NCBI RefSeq assembly: GCF_049727805.1
Contig: NZ_JBCNYA010000004.1
Coordinates: 1-64,000 of the forward strand
Origin: Frateuria_A sp049727805
Lineage (GTDB): Bacteria > Pseudomonadota > Gammaproteobacteria > Xanthomonadales > Rhodanobacteraceae
Reading direction: 5' to 3'
DNA length: 64,000 bases
Shown here one piece after another: positions 18,343 through 27,377 of the stretch (its first letter is position 1; each line of letters starts with the position of its first letter). The translations under genes and the position numbers were made by a program. A model generated the notes under the pieces. The model was not told the DNA's origin and made no database searches. It saw only the letters and a program-made list of their open reading frames with translations.

Positions 18343-19362
18343 CTACCGCGCCTTCGCGTAGGGCGCCACATTGGCCCGGATGATTGCCCACTCCTTCTGC
18401 GTCAACGGCAGCTGCGGATAGCCGTGGCCGTAGTACTCGGCAAGGCTGTCCCCGTTGTAGGGCCAGTCCGAACCCGGCAGGAAATGGCGGATTCCGATCC
18501 GCCGCATCAGTACGACCAGCGCTTGCCGGTCGGAAGCCGAGCCATGGCCCGACCACACGCCCGATAGGTCGAACCAGACGTGACGGAAATGCTCGGGATG
18601 CGCCTGGAAGGCGTCGGCGAACGCACCGAGTGCCGACAGCGTGGGCGCATCGATGCCGCCCCATCCGGCGGCGTGGGCGATCTGGACAGGCGCGCTCCCG
18701 GCCGACGGCAGCACCGCGTCGAGGAAGCGCTGGACATCGCCTGCCCCGTAGTCGCCGCGCGTCGTGCGCAGGTGGACCAGGATGGCCAGGCGCGCGCCGG
18801 CCGCCGCGCGGAAAACGCCCGCCAAGGCAGCCAGGTGGCGGCTGTTGCGCAGGTCCACGCCCGAGGCGGTCAGGTGCAGCTTGACGCCCCTGACCGCCGG
18901 ATCGTCACGCCAGCGGGCAATTTCTCCCAGGGCGGTCGGGCGCAGCGGATCGACCGCAATGAACGCGGCCAGGCGCGTCGGATGGCGTCGCGCGAGCGCA
19001 ACCGTCCAGTCGTTCGCTGCGCGCATCAGCGCCGCCGCATCGGGTCGCTGCGGCTTCATCATCGGGCTCTGGGCCAGGTAGCCGTCCGACAGCACCAGCG
19101 CCCGGCGGATGCCGGCCTTGTCCATGGCCGCGAGCAGGTCGGCGGGCGAATGGGCTGCCGTCAAGGCCGGGTCGCAGCCACCGAGGCGCTTCACCGCGGC
19201 GCAGAACTCCGGCAGGAACGCCTGTATCGCCGGGGCGTTGAGATGCGTGTGATGGTCGACGACCGGCGTTCCGGGCGATGTGCCGGCAAGCGCTTCCGCG
19301 CCCGGTGCCAGCACCAGCAGCAGGATGCCCAGGCAGCGCAGTGCAACAGCCCGCAGAGTCAT
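18343..19362 (-). CDS. Exported amidohydrolase-family (TIM-barrel) protein
   Basis: A 339-residue protein with an N-terminal signal peptide (hydrophobic core LGILLLVLAPGAEALAG), so probably periplasmic. The mature part begins with the metal-binding DHHTH (residues 36-40) and has HLTASGVDLRN, a histidine in QIAHAAGWGG, and GSDWP near the C-terminus (~305), the pattern of amidohydrolase family 2 (Pfam Amidohydro_2). The substrate is unknown; relatives include decarboxylases and lactone hydrolases. GGGAG lies 6 nt before the ATG. It sits between dnaE and accA, which are usually adjacent. Confidence 0.85.
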   Translation of the reverse strand: MTLRAVALRCLGILLLVLAPGAEALAGTSPGTPVVDHHTHLNAPAIQAFLPEFCAAVKRLGGCDPALTAAHSPADLLAAMDKAGIRRALVLSDGYLAQSPMMKPQRPDAAALMRAANDWTVALARRHPTRLAAFIAVDPLRPTALGEIARWRDDPAVRGVKLHLTASGVDLRNSRHLAALAGVFRAAAGARLAILVHLRTTRGDYGAGDVQRFLDAVLPSAGSAPVQIAHAAGWGGIDAPTLSALGAFADAFQAHPEHFRHVWFDLSGVWSGHGSASDRQALVVLMRRIGIRHFLPGSDWPYNGDSLAEYYGHGYPQLPLTQKEWAIIRANVAPYAKAR

Positions 19363-19506
19363 GGCACGCTCCCGTGGTGGTCGTGCGCCGGATCGCCAAG
19401 ATCGCGGCGCGTTCCGCAAGGATGATACGTTCGCGGCCCATCGGCCGCGCCAGGGTTTGCAGGCGGCTCCCATACGCCGGCGTCCCCGCGTTCCCGCGGC
19501 GCCCGT

Positions 19507-19512
19507 TATACT
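19507..19512 (+). promoter_or_regulatory. -10 box candidate for accA
   Basis: TATACT lies 30 nt ahead of the accA ATG in the divergent amidohydrolase-accA region. No convincing -35 is seen. Confidence 0.3.
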
Positions 19513-19542
19513 GGCCCGCTCCGCGTCACGAACCGCCCGCGA

Positions 19543-20499
19543 ATGAACCCCAACTTCCTCGATTTCGAACAGCCGATCGCCGAACTGGAAGCGAAGGTCG
19601 AAGAGCTGCGCCACGCCAGCCACGGCCAGGCGTTCAACATCGACGAGGAAGTCTCGCGCCTGCGCGAGAAGCTGAAGGTCAAGACCGCCGAGATCTTCCG
19701 CAACCTCAATTCCTGGCAGATCACCCAGCTCTCGCGCCATCCGGCGCGGCCCTACACGCTCGACTACGTCGGCGTGATCTGCGAGGAATTCCAGGAACTG
19801 GCCGGCGACCGCGCCTACGCCGACGACGCCGCCATCGTCGGCGGCCTGGGCCGCATCAACGGCCGGCCGGTGATGATCATCGGCCACCAGAAGGGCCGCG
19901 ACACCAAGACCAAGGTGCGCCGCAACTTCGGCATGCCGCGGCCGGAGGGCTACCGCAAGGCGCTGCGCCTGATGAAGATGGCCGAGCGCTTCGGCCTGCC
20001 GCTGCTGACCTTCATCGACACCCCCGGCGCCTATCCCGGCGTGGGCGCCGAGGAGCGCGGCCAGAGCGAGGCGATCGCGCGCAACCTGCTGGAGATGGCC
20101 GACCTCAGGACCCCGATCATCTGCACGGTGATCGGCGAGGGCGGCTCCGGCGGCGCGCTGGCGATCGGCGTGGGCGACCGTGTCAACATGCTGCAGTACT
20201 CGACCTATTCGGTGATCTCGCCCGAAGGCTGCGCCTCGATCCTGTGGAAGAGCCAGGACAAGGCACGCGACGCCGCCGAGGCGCTGGGCATGACCGCGCC
20301 GCGCCTGCACGAGCTCGGCCTGGTCGACAAGGTCATCCGCGAGCCGCTGGGCGGCGCACACCGCAACCCCCGCTCGATGGCGATCCGCCTGAAGGCCGTG
20401 CTGATGAACCAGCTCGACGAGCTCGAGGCGATTGCCGAGCCCGACCTGCTGGAGCAGCGCTACCGTCGCCTGCGCAGCTACGGCGCCTACCAGGAATAA
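19543..20499 (+). CDS. accA: Acetyl-CoA carboxylase carboxyltransferase subunit alpha
   Basis: With AccD it transfers carboxyl from carboxybiotin to acetyl-CoA, giving malonyl-CoA for fatty-acid synthesis. The 318-residue protein starts NPNFLDFEQPIAELEAKVEE, the family N-terminus, and has the crotonase-fold core with GHQKGRDTKTK, FIDTPGAYPG and the oxyanion-hole GEGGSGGALAIG (~196-207). Full length. No strong Shine-Dalgarno is visible. A GTG-initiated gene follows after 4 nt. Confidence 0.98.
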   Translation: MNPNFLDFEQPIAELEAKVEELRHASHGQAFNIDEEVSRLREKLKVKTAEIFRNLNSWQITQLSRHPARPYTLDYVGVICEEFQELAGDRAYADDAAIVGGLGRINGRPVMIIGHQKGRDTKTKVRRNFGMPRPEGYRKALRLMKMAERFGLPLLTFIDTPGAYPGVGAEERGQSEAIARNLLEMADLRTPIICTVIGEGGSGGALAIGVGDRVNMLQYSTYSVISPEGCASILWKSQDKARDAAEALGMTAPRLHELGLVDKVIREPLGGAHRNPRSMAIRLKAVLMNQLDELEAIAEPDLLEQRYRRLRSYGAYQE

Positions 20500-20503
20500 G
20501 CCG

Positions 20504-20890
20504 GTGACCGGCGTACGCGGCCTCGCCCATGCGAACATCCGCGCGCCCGAGGCGATGATCGAACGCCTGCGCTGCTTCTACATCGACCTGATCGGCCTGC
20601 GCCAGGGCCTGCGTCCGGCGTTCCGCTCCGGCTCGCGCGGCTACTGGCTGTACGCCGGCGAGACCGACGTGCTGCATCTGACCATCGCCGGTCCCGGCGA
20701 CACCGCGCCAGCGCCGACCGGCCACTTCAACCACCTGGCCTTCGCCTGCACCGACCTGGACGCCACCCGCGCCCGCCTGGACGCCGCCGGGGTGGCCTAC
20801 GAGGTCGACGAAGTGGACGAGCCGCCCCAGGTGCAGCTGTTCCTCACCGACCCCAGCGGCCTGGACATCGAACTCAACTTCAGCCGCTGA
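20504..20890 (+). CDS. VOC-superfamily (glyoxalase-like) protein
   Basis: A 128-residue vicinal-oxygen-chelate protein with two beta-alpha-beta-beta-beta units: GVRGLAHANIRAPEAMIERL at the start, HFNHLAFACTDLDATRARL in the middle, and PSGLDIELNFSR at the end. His and Glu metal ligands are plausible in HANI, HLAF and IELN. Substrate unknown. GTG at 20504 is chosen: the fold starts there and AGGAA at 20491-20495 lies 8 nt upstream, within the end of accA. Probably co-transcribed with accA. Confidence 0.85.
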   Translation: MTGVRGLAHANIRAPEAMIERLRCFYIDLIGLRQGLRPAFRSGSRGYWLYAGETDVLHLTIAGPGDTAPAPTGHFNHLAFACTDLDATRARLDAAGVAYEVDEVDEPPQVQLFLTDPSGLDIELNFSR

Positions 20891-21000
20891 CGTCGCAAGG
20901 GCGCGCCTCGCGCGCGGTCGGGGACGGCGCAGAGGTGCACTTCTGCAAGGGAAGCTGCGCGCGCGGTTTACTATCCGGGTCCATCCTTGGAGCCCTGCAC

Positions 21001-21753
21001 ATGGCCGACCACGCCAAGCTCGCCGTGCTGATCGACGCCGACAACGCCCAGCCCACGCTGGCCGAAGGCCTGCTGGCGGAGGTCGCGCGCTACGGCACCG
21101 CCCACGTCAAGCGCGCCTACGGCGACTGGACCGACAACCACCTGCGCGGCTGGAAGGACCAGTTGCTCGCCCTGTCGATCCAGCCGATCCAGCAGTTCGG
21201 CTACACCAAGGGCAAGAACGCCACCGACTCGGCGATGATCATCGACGCGATGGACCTGCTCTACACCGGCCGCTTCGACGGCTTCTGCATCGTCTCCAGC
21301 GACAGCGACTTCACCACGCTGGCGCGGCGCATCCGCGAGTCAGGCCTGACCGTCTACGGTTTCGGCGAGCGCAAGACGCCGGGCCCCTTCGTCGCTGCCT
21401 GCGACCGCTTCATCTACACCGACGTGCTCGGCGAGGCGGACAGCGGCGAGGAGAAGCCCGCCGAACCCGCGCAGCGCCTGAACACGCAGGAGCTGCGCCA
21501 GGATACGCGCCTGGTCAACCTGCTGCGCAACGCGATCGAGGATGCCGCCGACGACACCGGCTGGGCGGGCCTTGGCGCGGTAGGCAGCATGGTCAGCAAG
21601 CGCGCGCCCGAGTTCGACTCGCGCAACTGGGGCTACGGCAAGCTGAGCGGCCTGGTCAACGCGATCGGCCTGTTCCAGGCCGAGGAGCGCCAGCTCGGCA
21701 ACGGCAAGCACCTCTACGTGCGCAACAAGAAGAAGCCCGCCGCCCGTGAGTAG
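21001..21753 (+). CDS. NYN (PIN-like) domain protein with OST-HTH/LOTUS-like C-terminus
   Basis: A 250-residue soluble protein. The N-terminal half is a LabA/NYN PIN-like nuclease domain: LAVLIDADNAQP (first Asp), KGKNATDSAMIIDAMDLLY and VSSDSDFTTLARRIRE carry the acidic residues expected for metal binding. The C-terminal ~70 residues (LLRNAIEDAADDTGWAGLGA onward) look like an OST-HTH/LOTUS RNA-binding fold. Probably an RNA-processing enzyme; target unknown. ATG at 21001 has GGAG 8 nt upstream. It overlaps tilS by 8 nt. Confidence 0.88.
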   Translation: MADHAKLAVLIDADNAQPTLAEGLLAEVARYGTAHVKRAYGDWTDNHLRGWKDQLLALSIQPIQQFGYTKGKNATDSAMIIDAMDLLYTGRFDGFCIVSSDSDFTTLARRIRESGLTVYGFGERKTPGPFVAACDRFIYTDVLGEADSGEEKPAEPAQRLNTQELRQDTRLVNLLRNAIEDAADDTGWAGLGAVGSMVSKRAPEFDSRNWGYGKLSGLVNAIGLFQAEERQLGNGKHLYVRNKKKPAARE

Positions 21754-23074
21754 CTCGCGCACGCTGCCCGACGCGCTGCGCCACGCCCTCGACGCCCACC
21801 CAGACGGCCCGCTGTGCGTGGCCTTCAGCGGCGGGCCCGATTCCACCGCCCTGCTGCACGCGCTCGCCGCGTTGCCGCAGGCGCGCGCCCGCGGCCTGCG
21901 TGCGCTGCACGTGGACCACGGGCTGTGCGCCGACAGCGGCGAATGGGCGGCGCAGGCACGGACGTTCTGCGCGAGGCTGGACATCACCTGCGAGGTGGCA
22001 CAGGTCGACGTGCCGCGTGAATCCGGCGAAGGTCTCGAAGCCGCGGCACGCCACGTCCGCTACGCCGCCTTCGCGCGAGCGATCCAGCCGGGCGAATGGC
22101 TGCTGCTGGGCCATCACCGCGACGACCAGGCGGAGACGGTACTGCTCAAGCTGCTGCGTGGCGCTGGCCCGCAAGGATTGGGCGGCATGCGCGCAACCCG
22201 CGCGCTCGGTGCCGGATGGCTGTGGCGACCGTTGCTCGACCTGCCCCGCGAGGTGCTGCGCGCCTACGTGCAGGCGCACCGACTGCCCTGTGTCGACGAT
22301 CCGTCCAACCGCGACACCGCGCTGGCGCGCAACCACCTGCGCCACGAAATCCTGCCGCGCCTGCAGCGATACTTCCCGCACGCGGTCGACTCGATCCTGC
22401 ACAGCGCAGCGCTCTGTCGTGCCGCGGATGGGAGCCTGCGCCGGCGCTGGCTGGAGGCGCTCGACGTGCTGCACGATCCGGCCACCGGCAGCCTCGATGC
22501 GAACGGCTGGCTGGCCCTCGAATCCGCGTTGCGCGAGCCGCTGCTCGACCACTGGCTGCACGCGCGCGGGCTGGGCGCACCCACTGCGGCGCAGCGCCGG
22601 CAGATCGAGCGCCAGTGTGCCGCCCGCGCCGGCCAGCAGCCGTGCGTGCGCTGGCGCGGTACCGAGCTGCACATCTGGAAGGGGCGCCTGTGGGCGCTGG
22701 CGCCACGGGCCCCGGTCGATCCGCAATGGCAGGCCGACTGGCACGGCGAACCGCTGGAGCTGCCGGACGGTGGCACCCTCGTCCTCGATCCGCCCGCGCG
22801 GCTGGCCGCACCGCTCACCGTGCGCCTGCGCCGCGGCGGCGAGCGCATCAGGCCTGCCGGCGACCGGCACACCCGCGAATTGCGCGACCTGTTCCAGCAG
22901 GCGGCGCTGCCACCATGGCGCCGCCAGGCGTGCCCGCTGCTCTACGCGGGCGGCGAGCTGATTGCGGTAGCTGACCTGTGGCAGACGGAACGGGCCGCCA
23001 GCCTCTTCGAGGGACTGGGCGCGCGCCTGTGCTGGAGGCCGGCTCGCCAGGCGGAACGGGACCCGTTCGGCTGA
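21746..23074 (+). CDS. tilS: tRNA(Ile)-lysidine synthase
   Basis: Converts the wobble cytidine of tRNA-Ile(CAU) to lysidine with ATP. The 442 residues begin with the PP-loop motif AFSGGPDSTALLHAL (~27-41), followed by LHVDHGL, GHHRDDQAETVLLKLLRG and DPSNRDTALARNHLRHEILP, all diagnostic. A C-terminal substrate-binding domain follows (~350-430). The start is GTG at 21746, overlapping the upstream gene by 8 nt, which suggests translational coupling. Confidence 0.95.
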   Translation: MSSSRTLPDALRHALDAHPDGPLCVAFSGGPDSTALLHALAALPQARARGLRALHVDHGLCADSGEWAAQARTFCARLDITCEVAQVDVPRESGEGLEAAARHVRYAAFARAIQPGEWLLLGHHRDDQAETVLLKLLRGAGPQGLGGMRATRALGAGWLWRPLLDLPREVLRAYVQAHRLPCVDDPSNRDTALARNHLRHEILPRLQRYFPHAVDSILHSAALCRAADGSLRRRWLEALDVLHDPATGSLDANGWLALESALREPLLDHWLHARGLGAPTAAQRRQIERQCAARAGQQPCVRWRGTELHIWKGRLWALAPRAPVDPQWQADWHGEPLELPDGGTLVLDPPARLAAPLTVRLRRGGERIRPAGDRHTRELRDLFQQAALPPWRRQACPLLYAGGELIAVADLWQTERAASLFEGLGARLCWRPARQAERDPFG

Positions 23075-23173
23075 GGACCCGACACGGCGAGGCACCGCAA
23101 CCTGTTCGCTTCGAAGGCGTGCCTGCGATGGTCGCGTCGAAGGGTCCACAACACCGCCGACACCAGCAAAACA

Positions 23174-23202
23174 TTGATTCCCCACCCCCGCTGCGCTAGC
23201 GT
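23174..23202 (+). promoter_or_regulatory. Weak sigma-70 promoter candidate for xseB-ispA
   Basis: TTGATT (23174-23179) and TAGCGT (23197-23202) are 17 bp apart, but the -10 lies only 8 nt from the xseB ATG, so a transcript would be nearly leaderless. Nothing else stands out in this 136-nt gap. Confidence 0.25.
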
Positions 23203-23210
23203 TGCGGGCC

Positions 23211-23468
23211 ATGGCCAATCCCGCTCCCACCCCCGCGGAAACCCCGTCCGTCGCCGACTTCGAGCACTCGCTGGACGAGCTCGAACAGTTGGTGGAACGC
23301 ATGGAAGGCGGCGAGCTGAGCCTGGACGAATCGCTGGCCTCCTTCGAGCGCGGCATCGGCCTCTACCGTCACTGCCAGCAGGCCCTGGACAAGGCCGAGC
23401 TGCGCGTGCGCCTGCTGCTCGATCCCGATGCGCCCGACGACGCCGAACCTTTCGAATCCGAGCCCTGA
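23211..23468 (+). CDS. xseB: Exodeoxyribonuclease VII small subunit
   Basis: Small subunit of the exonuclease that degrades single-stranded DNA with XseA. The 85-residue protein has the family core FEHSLDELEQLVERMEGGEL and LDESLASFERGIGLYRHCQQ, with a Pro/Ala-rich N-terminus and an acidic tail. ATG at 23211 is used; an in-frame TTG nine bases upstream is less likely. Its end overlaps ispA by 41 nt. Confidence 0.95.
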   Translation: MANPAPTPAETPSVADFEHSLDELEQLVERMEGGELSLDESLASFERGIGLYRHCQQALDKAELRVRLLLDPDAPDDAEPFESEP

Positions 23469-24363
23469 CGCGCCGCCCCAACTCGGCCCACGCCTGCTCG
23501 CGCTGACCGCGCGCGCCGACGCCGCGCTTTCGCGCGTGCTGCCCTCCGAGCAACAGCCGCCGCTGGCACTGCACCGCGCGATGCGCTACGCCGTGCTCGG
23601 CGGCGGCAAGCGGCTGCGCCCGCTGCTGGTCTACGCCGCCGGCCACGCACTGGGCAGCGAGGGCGTCGAGCTGGATGCGCCCGCCTGTGCGGTCGAGCTG
23701 ATCCACGCCTACTCGCTGGTGCACGACGACCTGCCGGCGATGGACGACGACGCGTTGCGCCGCGGCCGCCCGACCTGCCACGTGGTCTACGGCGAGGCGA
23801 TGGCGATCCTGGCCGGCGACGCGCTGCAGGCACTCGCCTTCGAGATCCTCGCGCACGACCCGCATGCCGGCGCCGATGCCGCGCGCACGCTGCAGATGCT
23901 GCGCGTCCTCGGCCGCGCCTGCGGCGCCGAGGGCATGGCCGGTGGCCAGGCGCTGGACCTCTCCGCGGTGGGCCGCAAGTTGACGCTGGCCGAGCTGGAG
24001 CACATGCACGCCTGCAAGACCGGCGCGCTGATCCGCACGTCCGTGCAACTGGGCGCGCTCGCCGCCGGCGCCGATGCCCCGGCGCTGACCATGCTGGACC
24101 GCTACGCCACCGCCGTCGGCCTGGCTTTCCAGGTGCGCGACGACATCCTCGACGTGGAAGGCGAATCGGCGGTGATCGGCAAGACCGCCGGCAAGGATGC
24201 GGCGGCCGACAAGCCGACCTTCCCCTCGATCATCGGCCTGGAGGCCTCCCGCGCGCGGCTGGCGAAACTCACCGCCACGGCGCTCGAGGCCATTGCCGCG
24301 TTCGGACCGCGTGCGGACCTGCTCGAAGAGCTTGCGCTTTACGCCGCCAACCGCACGCACTGA
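23428..24363 (+). CDS. ispA: Farnesyl diphosphate synthase (geranyltranstransferase)
   Basis: Makes C15 farnesyl diphosphate, the substrate of UppS in this window. The 311 residues hold GGGKRLRPLLVYAAG (~58-72), the first aspartate-rich motif DDLPAMDDD (~99-107), GQALDLSA, and the second motif FQVRDDILDVEG (~235-246). The only plausible start is ATG at 23428, inside xseB. The unusually long 41-nt overlap and ~15-residue leader leave some doubt about the N-terminus. No dxs follows, though it often does in Proteobacteria. Confidence 0.95.
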   Translation: MRPTTPNLSNPSPDAPPQLGPRLLALTARADAALSRVLPSEQQPPLALHRAMRYAVLGGGKRLRPLLVYAAGHALGSEGVELDAPACAVELIHAYSLVHDDLPAMDDDALRRGRPTCHVVYGEAMAILAGDALQALAFEILAHDPHAGADAARTLQMLRVLGRACGAEGMAGGQALDLSAVGRKLTLAELEHMHACKTGALIRTSVQLGALAAGADAPALTMLDRYATAVGLAFQVRDDILDVEGESAVIGKTAGKDAAADKPTFPSIIGLEASRARLAKLTATALEAIAAFGPRADLLEELALYAANRTH

Positions 24364-24404
24364 AGTCGGGTGGCGAGCCTCAGCCACCACCCGTTCCCCT
24401 GAAA

Positions 24405-24428
24405 AGCAGAAGCGGGCCGGAGCCCGCC
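24405..24428 (-). terminator. Possible terminator for the DUF4870 gene
   Basis: GCGGGC (24412-24417) pairs with GCCCGC (24422-24427) around CGGA. Read on the minus strand it is followed by TTCTGCTTTTC. It lies in the 71-nt gap between convergent genes; a second stem with GGGTGGC/GCCACC lies at about 24368-24388. Confidence 0.4.
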
Positions 24429-24434
24429 TCGCGT

Positions 24435-24896
24435 CTACTTGATCAGCCGCAGCGTGAAGGGATAGCGGTAGCGCTCCCCTTCGTTCGCCTTGACCGCGGC
24501 GATGATGGTGAACACCAGCCAGGCGATGCCGACCAGGATGCCGATCGGCACCGTCAGCAGCGCGCCGAAGCCGAAGGTGACCAGCGTCAGCAGCAAGAGC
24601 ACCACGCCGACGATGGCCAGGGTGATGTTGAAGTTCAGCGCTTCCTTGGCCTGGTCGTCGACGAAGGGCATGGTGTCCTTCTTGACCAGCCAGATGACCA
24701 GCGGCCCGATGAAGCAGCCCAGGCCGGCGAAGGCGCCAGTGAGCAGGCCGCCGAGCAAGGCGGAAAGGTGCGCGAACAGCGCCCACTGGCGCTCCTCGTG
24801 GCTGGGCATGCCGGCCGAATCCAGCGGCTCGGGCGGCGGCACCGGCTCGCCGGTGGGCGGCGGGGGCGGGACGACGGAATCGGGTGGAACACTCAT
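24435..24896 (-). CDS. DUF4870 family membrane protein
   Basis: A 153-residue protein with a Pro-rich cytoplasmic leader (~1-30), HEERQWALFAHLSALLGGLL, the amphipathic KKDTMPFVDDQAKEALNFNI segment typical of DUF4870/Tic20-like proteins, and three to four membrane helices. It ends KANEGERYRYPFTLRLIK. Function unknown. No link to neighbours is evident; it is followed on the same strand by nothing and preceded by pmbA in the same orientation only after its stop at 24986. Confidence 0.85.
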   Translation of the reverse strand: MSVPPDSVVPPPPPTGEPVPPPEPLDSAGMPSHEERQWALFAHLSALLGGLLTGAFAGLGCFIGPLVIWLVKKDTMPFVDDQAKEALNFNITLAIVGVVLLLLTLVTFGFGALLTVPIGILVGIAWLVFTIIAAVKANEGERYRYPFTLRLIK

Positions 24897-24985
24897 GCGT
24901 GTCTCCTGTGGCCTTCGGGACGCCGGCCCGGTGCCGGTGCGGCGATGCTAGCAAAGCCGCGCGGCGTTGCCATAGGAAAGTGGTG

Positions 24986-26338
24986 CTACTGGCCGGCCAC
25001 CGTCATCCGCTCGAGCAGGATCGAACCGGTCAGGATCTGCGCGCGCCGGTCCACGTCGCTGCCCACCGCCACGATGCCCGCGAACATGTCGCGCAGGTTG
25101 GCGGCGATGGTGATTTCCTCGACCGGGTAGGCAATCTGGCCGCCTTCGACCCAGAAGCCGGCCGCGCCACGCGAGTAATCGCCGGTCAGCGTGCTCACCC
25201 CCTGCCCCATCACCTCGGTGACCACCAGGCCGGTGCCCATGCGCTCGAGCAGCGCGGCGAAGTCGTCCTGGCCGGGCTCGACCAGCAGGTTGTGGATGCC
25301 GCCGGCGTTGCCGGTCGATTCCAGTCCCAGCTTGCGCGCCGAGTAGCTGCCCAGGATGTAGCGGGCGAGCACGCCGTTCTCGACCAGCGCGCTGTCGGCG
25401 GTGGCCACGCCTTCGGCATCGAACGCACCCGAGCCCATGCCACGCGGCAGGAACGGGCGCTCGACGATGTTCAGCCATTCGGGCATCACCTGCTTGCCGG
25501 CATGGTCGAGCAGGAAGCTGGCGCGCCGGTACAGTGCGCCGCCGCTCACCGCGCTGACCAGGTGGCCGATCAGCCCGCGCGCGAGCTCCGGCACGAACAG
25601 CACCGGGCACTGGCGCGTGCCCAGGCTGCGCGAGTTCAGCCGCGCCAACGTGCGCTCGGCCGCCTTGTCGCCCAGCGCCTGCGCGCTCATGAAGTCGTTG
25701 GCGTCGCGGACGGAGTCGTACCAGTAGTCGCGCTGCATGCCATCGCCCTCGCCGGCGATCAGCGAGAGCGAGAGCGCATGCCGCGTGGCGCGCTCGCGCC
25801 CGAGGAAACCGTGCGAATTGGCGTAGACCGACAGCGTCTGCCCGGCCTGCACGGCGGCGCCGTCGGAATTGGTGATGCCCGCGTGCGCGCGGCCGGCCGC
25901 CTCGATCCGCTGGCCCAGCTCGATCGCCTCGGCGGTATCCACATGCCACGGATGCCACAGGTCCAGATCGGGGAATGCGGTCGCCATGCGCGCCGGATCG
26001 GCGAGGCCGGCGGCCGGATCGGCCTCGGTGTAGCGCGCGATCGCGCAGGCCTGGTCGATGGTCGCCTGCACCGAGGCCGCGTTGAGGTCGGCGGTGCTGG
26101 CGGTGCCCTTGCGCTGGCCGAAGTACACGGTCAGGCCGAAGCCGCGGTCGCGCGTGTGCTCGACGGTCTCCACCTCGCCCAGGCGCACGTTCACGTTGAG
26201 CCCGCTGTCCACGCTCGCCGCCACTTCCGCCGCGCTGGCGCCGGCGGCGCGCGCGCGGCGGATCACATCCTCGGCGAGCTCGGCCAGGCGGTCGAGTTCC
26301 TGGTGGCTGGTGTCGGCGGACAGGGCGGCTGCACTCAC
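24986..26338 (-). CDS. pmbA: TldE/PmbA metalloprotease component
   Basis: Partner of TldD in a cytoplasmic protease that matures peptides such as microcin B17 and degrades unfolded peptides; the PmbA subunit itself lacks the zinc motif. The 450 residues include DRGFGLTVYFGQRKGTAST (~62-80), HEFN-independent core blocks and the C-terminal RMGTGLVVTEVMGQGVSTLT and YPVEEITIAANLRDMF. GTG at 26338 is chosen since AGGAA lies just upstream and the N-terminus then fits the family; a longer frame to 26437 is unsupported. Divergent from the DUF1653 gene. Confidence 0.93.
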   Translation of the reverse strand: MSAAALSADTSHQELDRLAELAEDVIRRARAAGASAAEVAASVDSGLNVNVRLGEVETVEHTRDRGFGLTVYFGQRKGTASTADLNAASVQATIDQACAIARYTEADPAAGLADPARMATAFPDLDLWHPWHVDTAEAIELGQRIEAAGRAHAGITNSDGAAVQAGQTLSVYANSHGFLGRERATRHALSLSLIAGEGDGMQRDYWYDSVRDANDFMSAQALGDKAAERTLARLNSRSLGTRQCPVLFVPELARGLIGHLVSAVSGGALYRRASFLLDHAGKQVMPEWLNIVERPFLPRGMGSGAFDAEGVATADSALVENGVLARYILGSYSARKLGLESTGNAGGIHNLLVEPGQDDFAALLERMGTGLVVTEVMGQGVSTLTGDYSRGAAGFWVEGGQIAYPVEEITIAANLRDMFAGIVAVGSDVDRRAQILTGSILLERMTVAGQ

Positions 26339-26430
26339 GGGGCTTTCCTTCAGGCAGGTAGAATGGGCGGCGCGAAAACGCACGACTTCCCGACATGGGG
26401 TCGCCCCTGCGCAATCAAAAGGAGCGCGCC

Positions 26431-26667
26431 ATGCCACCGGTCGCCGGCATCTACCGACATTACAAGGGCCAGCGCTACCAGGTGCTGGGCACCGCCCGCC
26501 ACAGCGAGACGCTGGAGGAACTGGTGGTGTACCGCGCGCTCTACGGCGAGCACGGCCTGTGGGTGCGGCCTGCCGCCATGTTCGGCGAAACCGTCACCGT
26601 CGACGGACGACCCGTGCCCCGCTTCGCGCTGGAAACCGCCAGCCCCGACCCGATGGATCAGCCGTGA
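26431..26667 (+). CDS. DUF1653 family protein
   Basis: A 78-residue protein with GIYRHYKGQRYQVLGTARHS near the start and ELVVYRALYGEHGLWVRP, both typical of DUF1653, a short beta-rich family of unknown function. AAAAGGAG at 26417-26424 lies 6 nt before the ATG. Its stop overlaps the GTG start of darP, so the two are coupled. TAGAAT at 26359-26364 may be a -10, without a clear -35. Confidence 0.88.
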   Translation: MPPVAGIYRHYKGQRYQVLGTARHSETLEELVVYRALYGEHGLWVRPAAMFGETVTVDGRPVPRFALETASPDPMDQP

Positions 26668-27227
26668 GCCCGAGCCGCAGCCGCAACCAGACCGAACTCG
26701 ACGAGCAGGACTACGGTCCCAGCCGCACCCAGCAGCGCCGCGAGGCGCTGGCGGTGCTGGCGCTCGCCACCCAGCTCGTGGAGCTGCCGCCCAGCCGCCT
26801 GGCCAAGCTCGACCTGCCCGAGGACGTGCGCGACGAGATCGCCAACGTGCGGCGCATCAGCTCGCACATCGCGCGCAAGCGCCAGCTCGCGTTCCTGGCG
26901 AAGAAGATGCGCCGCCACGAAGACGAGGTATTCGACAGCGTGCGCGCCGAGCTCGGCGAGAACCGCGAGCGCCAGCGCCAGGAGACGGCGGCGATGCACC
27001 GGCTGGAGGCCCTGCGCGAGCGCCTGCTGGAGGATGACGAGGCCGCCGCCGAACTGATCGCCGAACACCCGGCCATCGACCGCCAGCACCTGCGCTCGCT
27101 GGTCCGCCAGGCACGCAGCGAGCGCGCGGCGAACAAGCCGCCGCGGGCGTACCGGGAGATCTTCCAGTTGTTGAAGGAACTGCAGCAGGGGGACGCGGGC
27201 GTCGAGGACGAGGACGCCGGCGACTGA
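26664..27227 (+). CDS. darP: Dual-action ribosomal maturation protein DarP (YjgA)
   Basis: Binds late 50S assembly intermediates. The 187-residue, highly charged all-helical protein has ELDEQDYGPSRTQQRREALA near the start, RISSHIARKRQLAFLAKKMR (~68-87) and EHPAIDRQHLRSLVRQA, all characteristic of the YjgA family. Start is GTG at 26664, which shares bases with the stop of the preceding gene. YjgA is commonly found beside pmbA, as here, though in the opposite orientation to it. Confidence 0.93.
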   Translation: MSPSRSRNQTELDEQDYGPSRTQQRREALAVLALATQLVELPPSRLAKLDLPEDVRDEIANVRRISSHIARKRQLAFLAKKMRRHEDEVFDSVRAELGENRERQRQETAAMHRLEALRERLLEDDEAAAELIAEHPAIDRQHLRSLVRQARSERAANKPPRAYREIFQLLKELQQGDAGVEDEDAGD

Positions 27228-27269
27228 AAGCCGGTTCGTCGCCTGAACGAGGGTCGAGGCGAGCCCCGG

Positions 27270-27309
27270 CCCCTCACCCCAACCCTTCTCCCCGGCGGGG
27301 AGAGGGAGC
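27270..27309. repeat. Intergenic palindromic repeat, single copy (CTCTCCCC family)
   Basis: CCCCTCACCCCAACCC followed by the hairpin TTCTCCCC-GGC-GGGGAGAGGG. It lies between the convergent darP and ThrE-family genes, where it could serve as a transcription barrier. Confidence 0.8.
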
Positions 27310-27377
27310 CGGTCGGCCACCAGCGCGTACACCGCCTGTTTGCTCTACGCGCGCCGCAAGAGCGGTGCCGACGAAGC

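Noticed and set aside
24368..24391. GGGTGGC..GCCACC stem after ispA as an intrinsic terminator
   Set aside because: No T run follows on the plus strand; mentioned only beside the minus-strand candidate.
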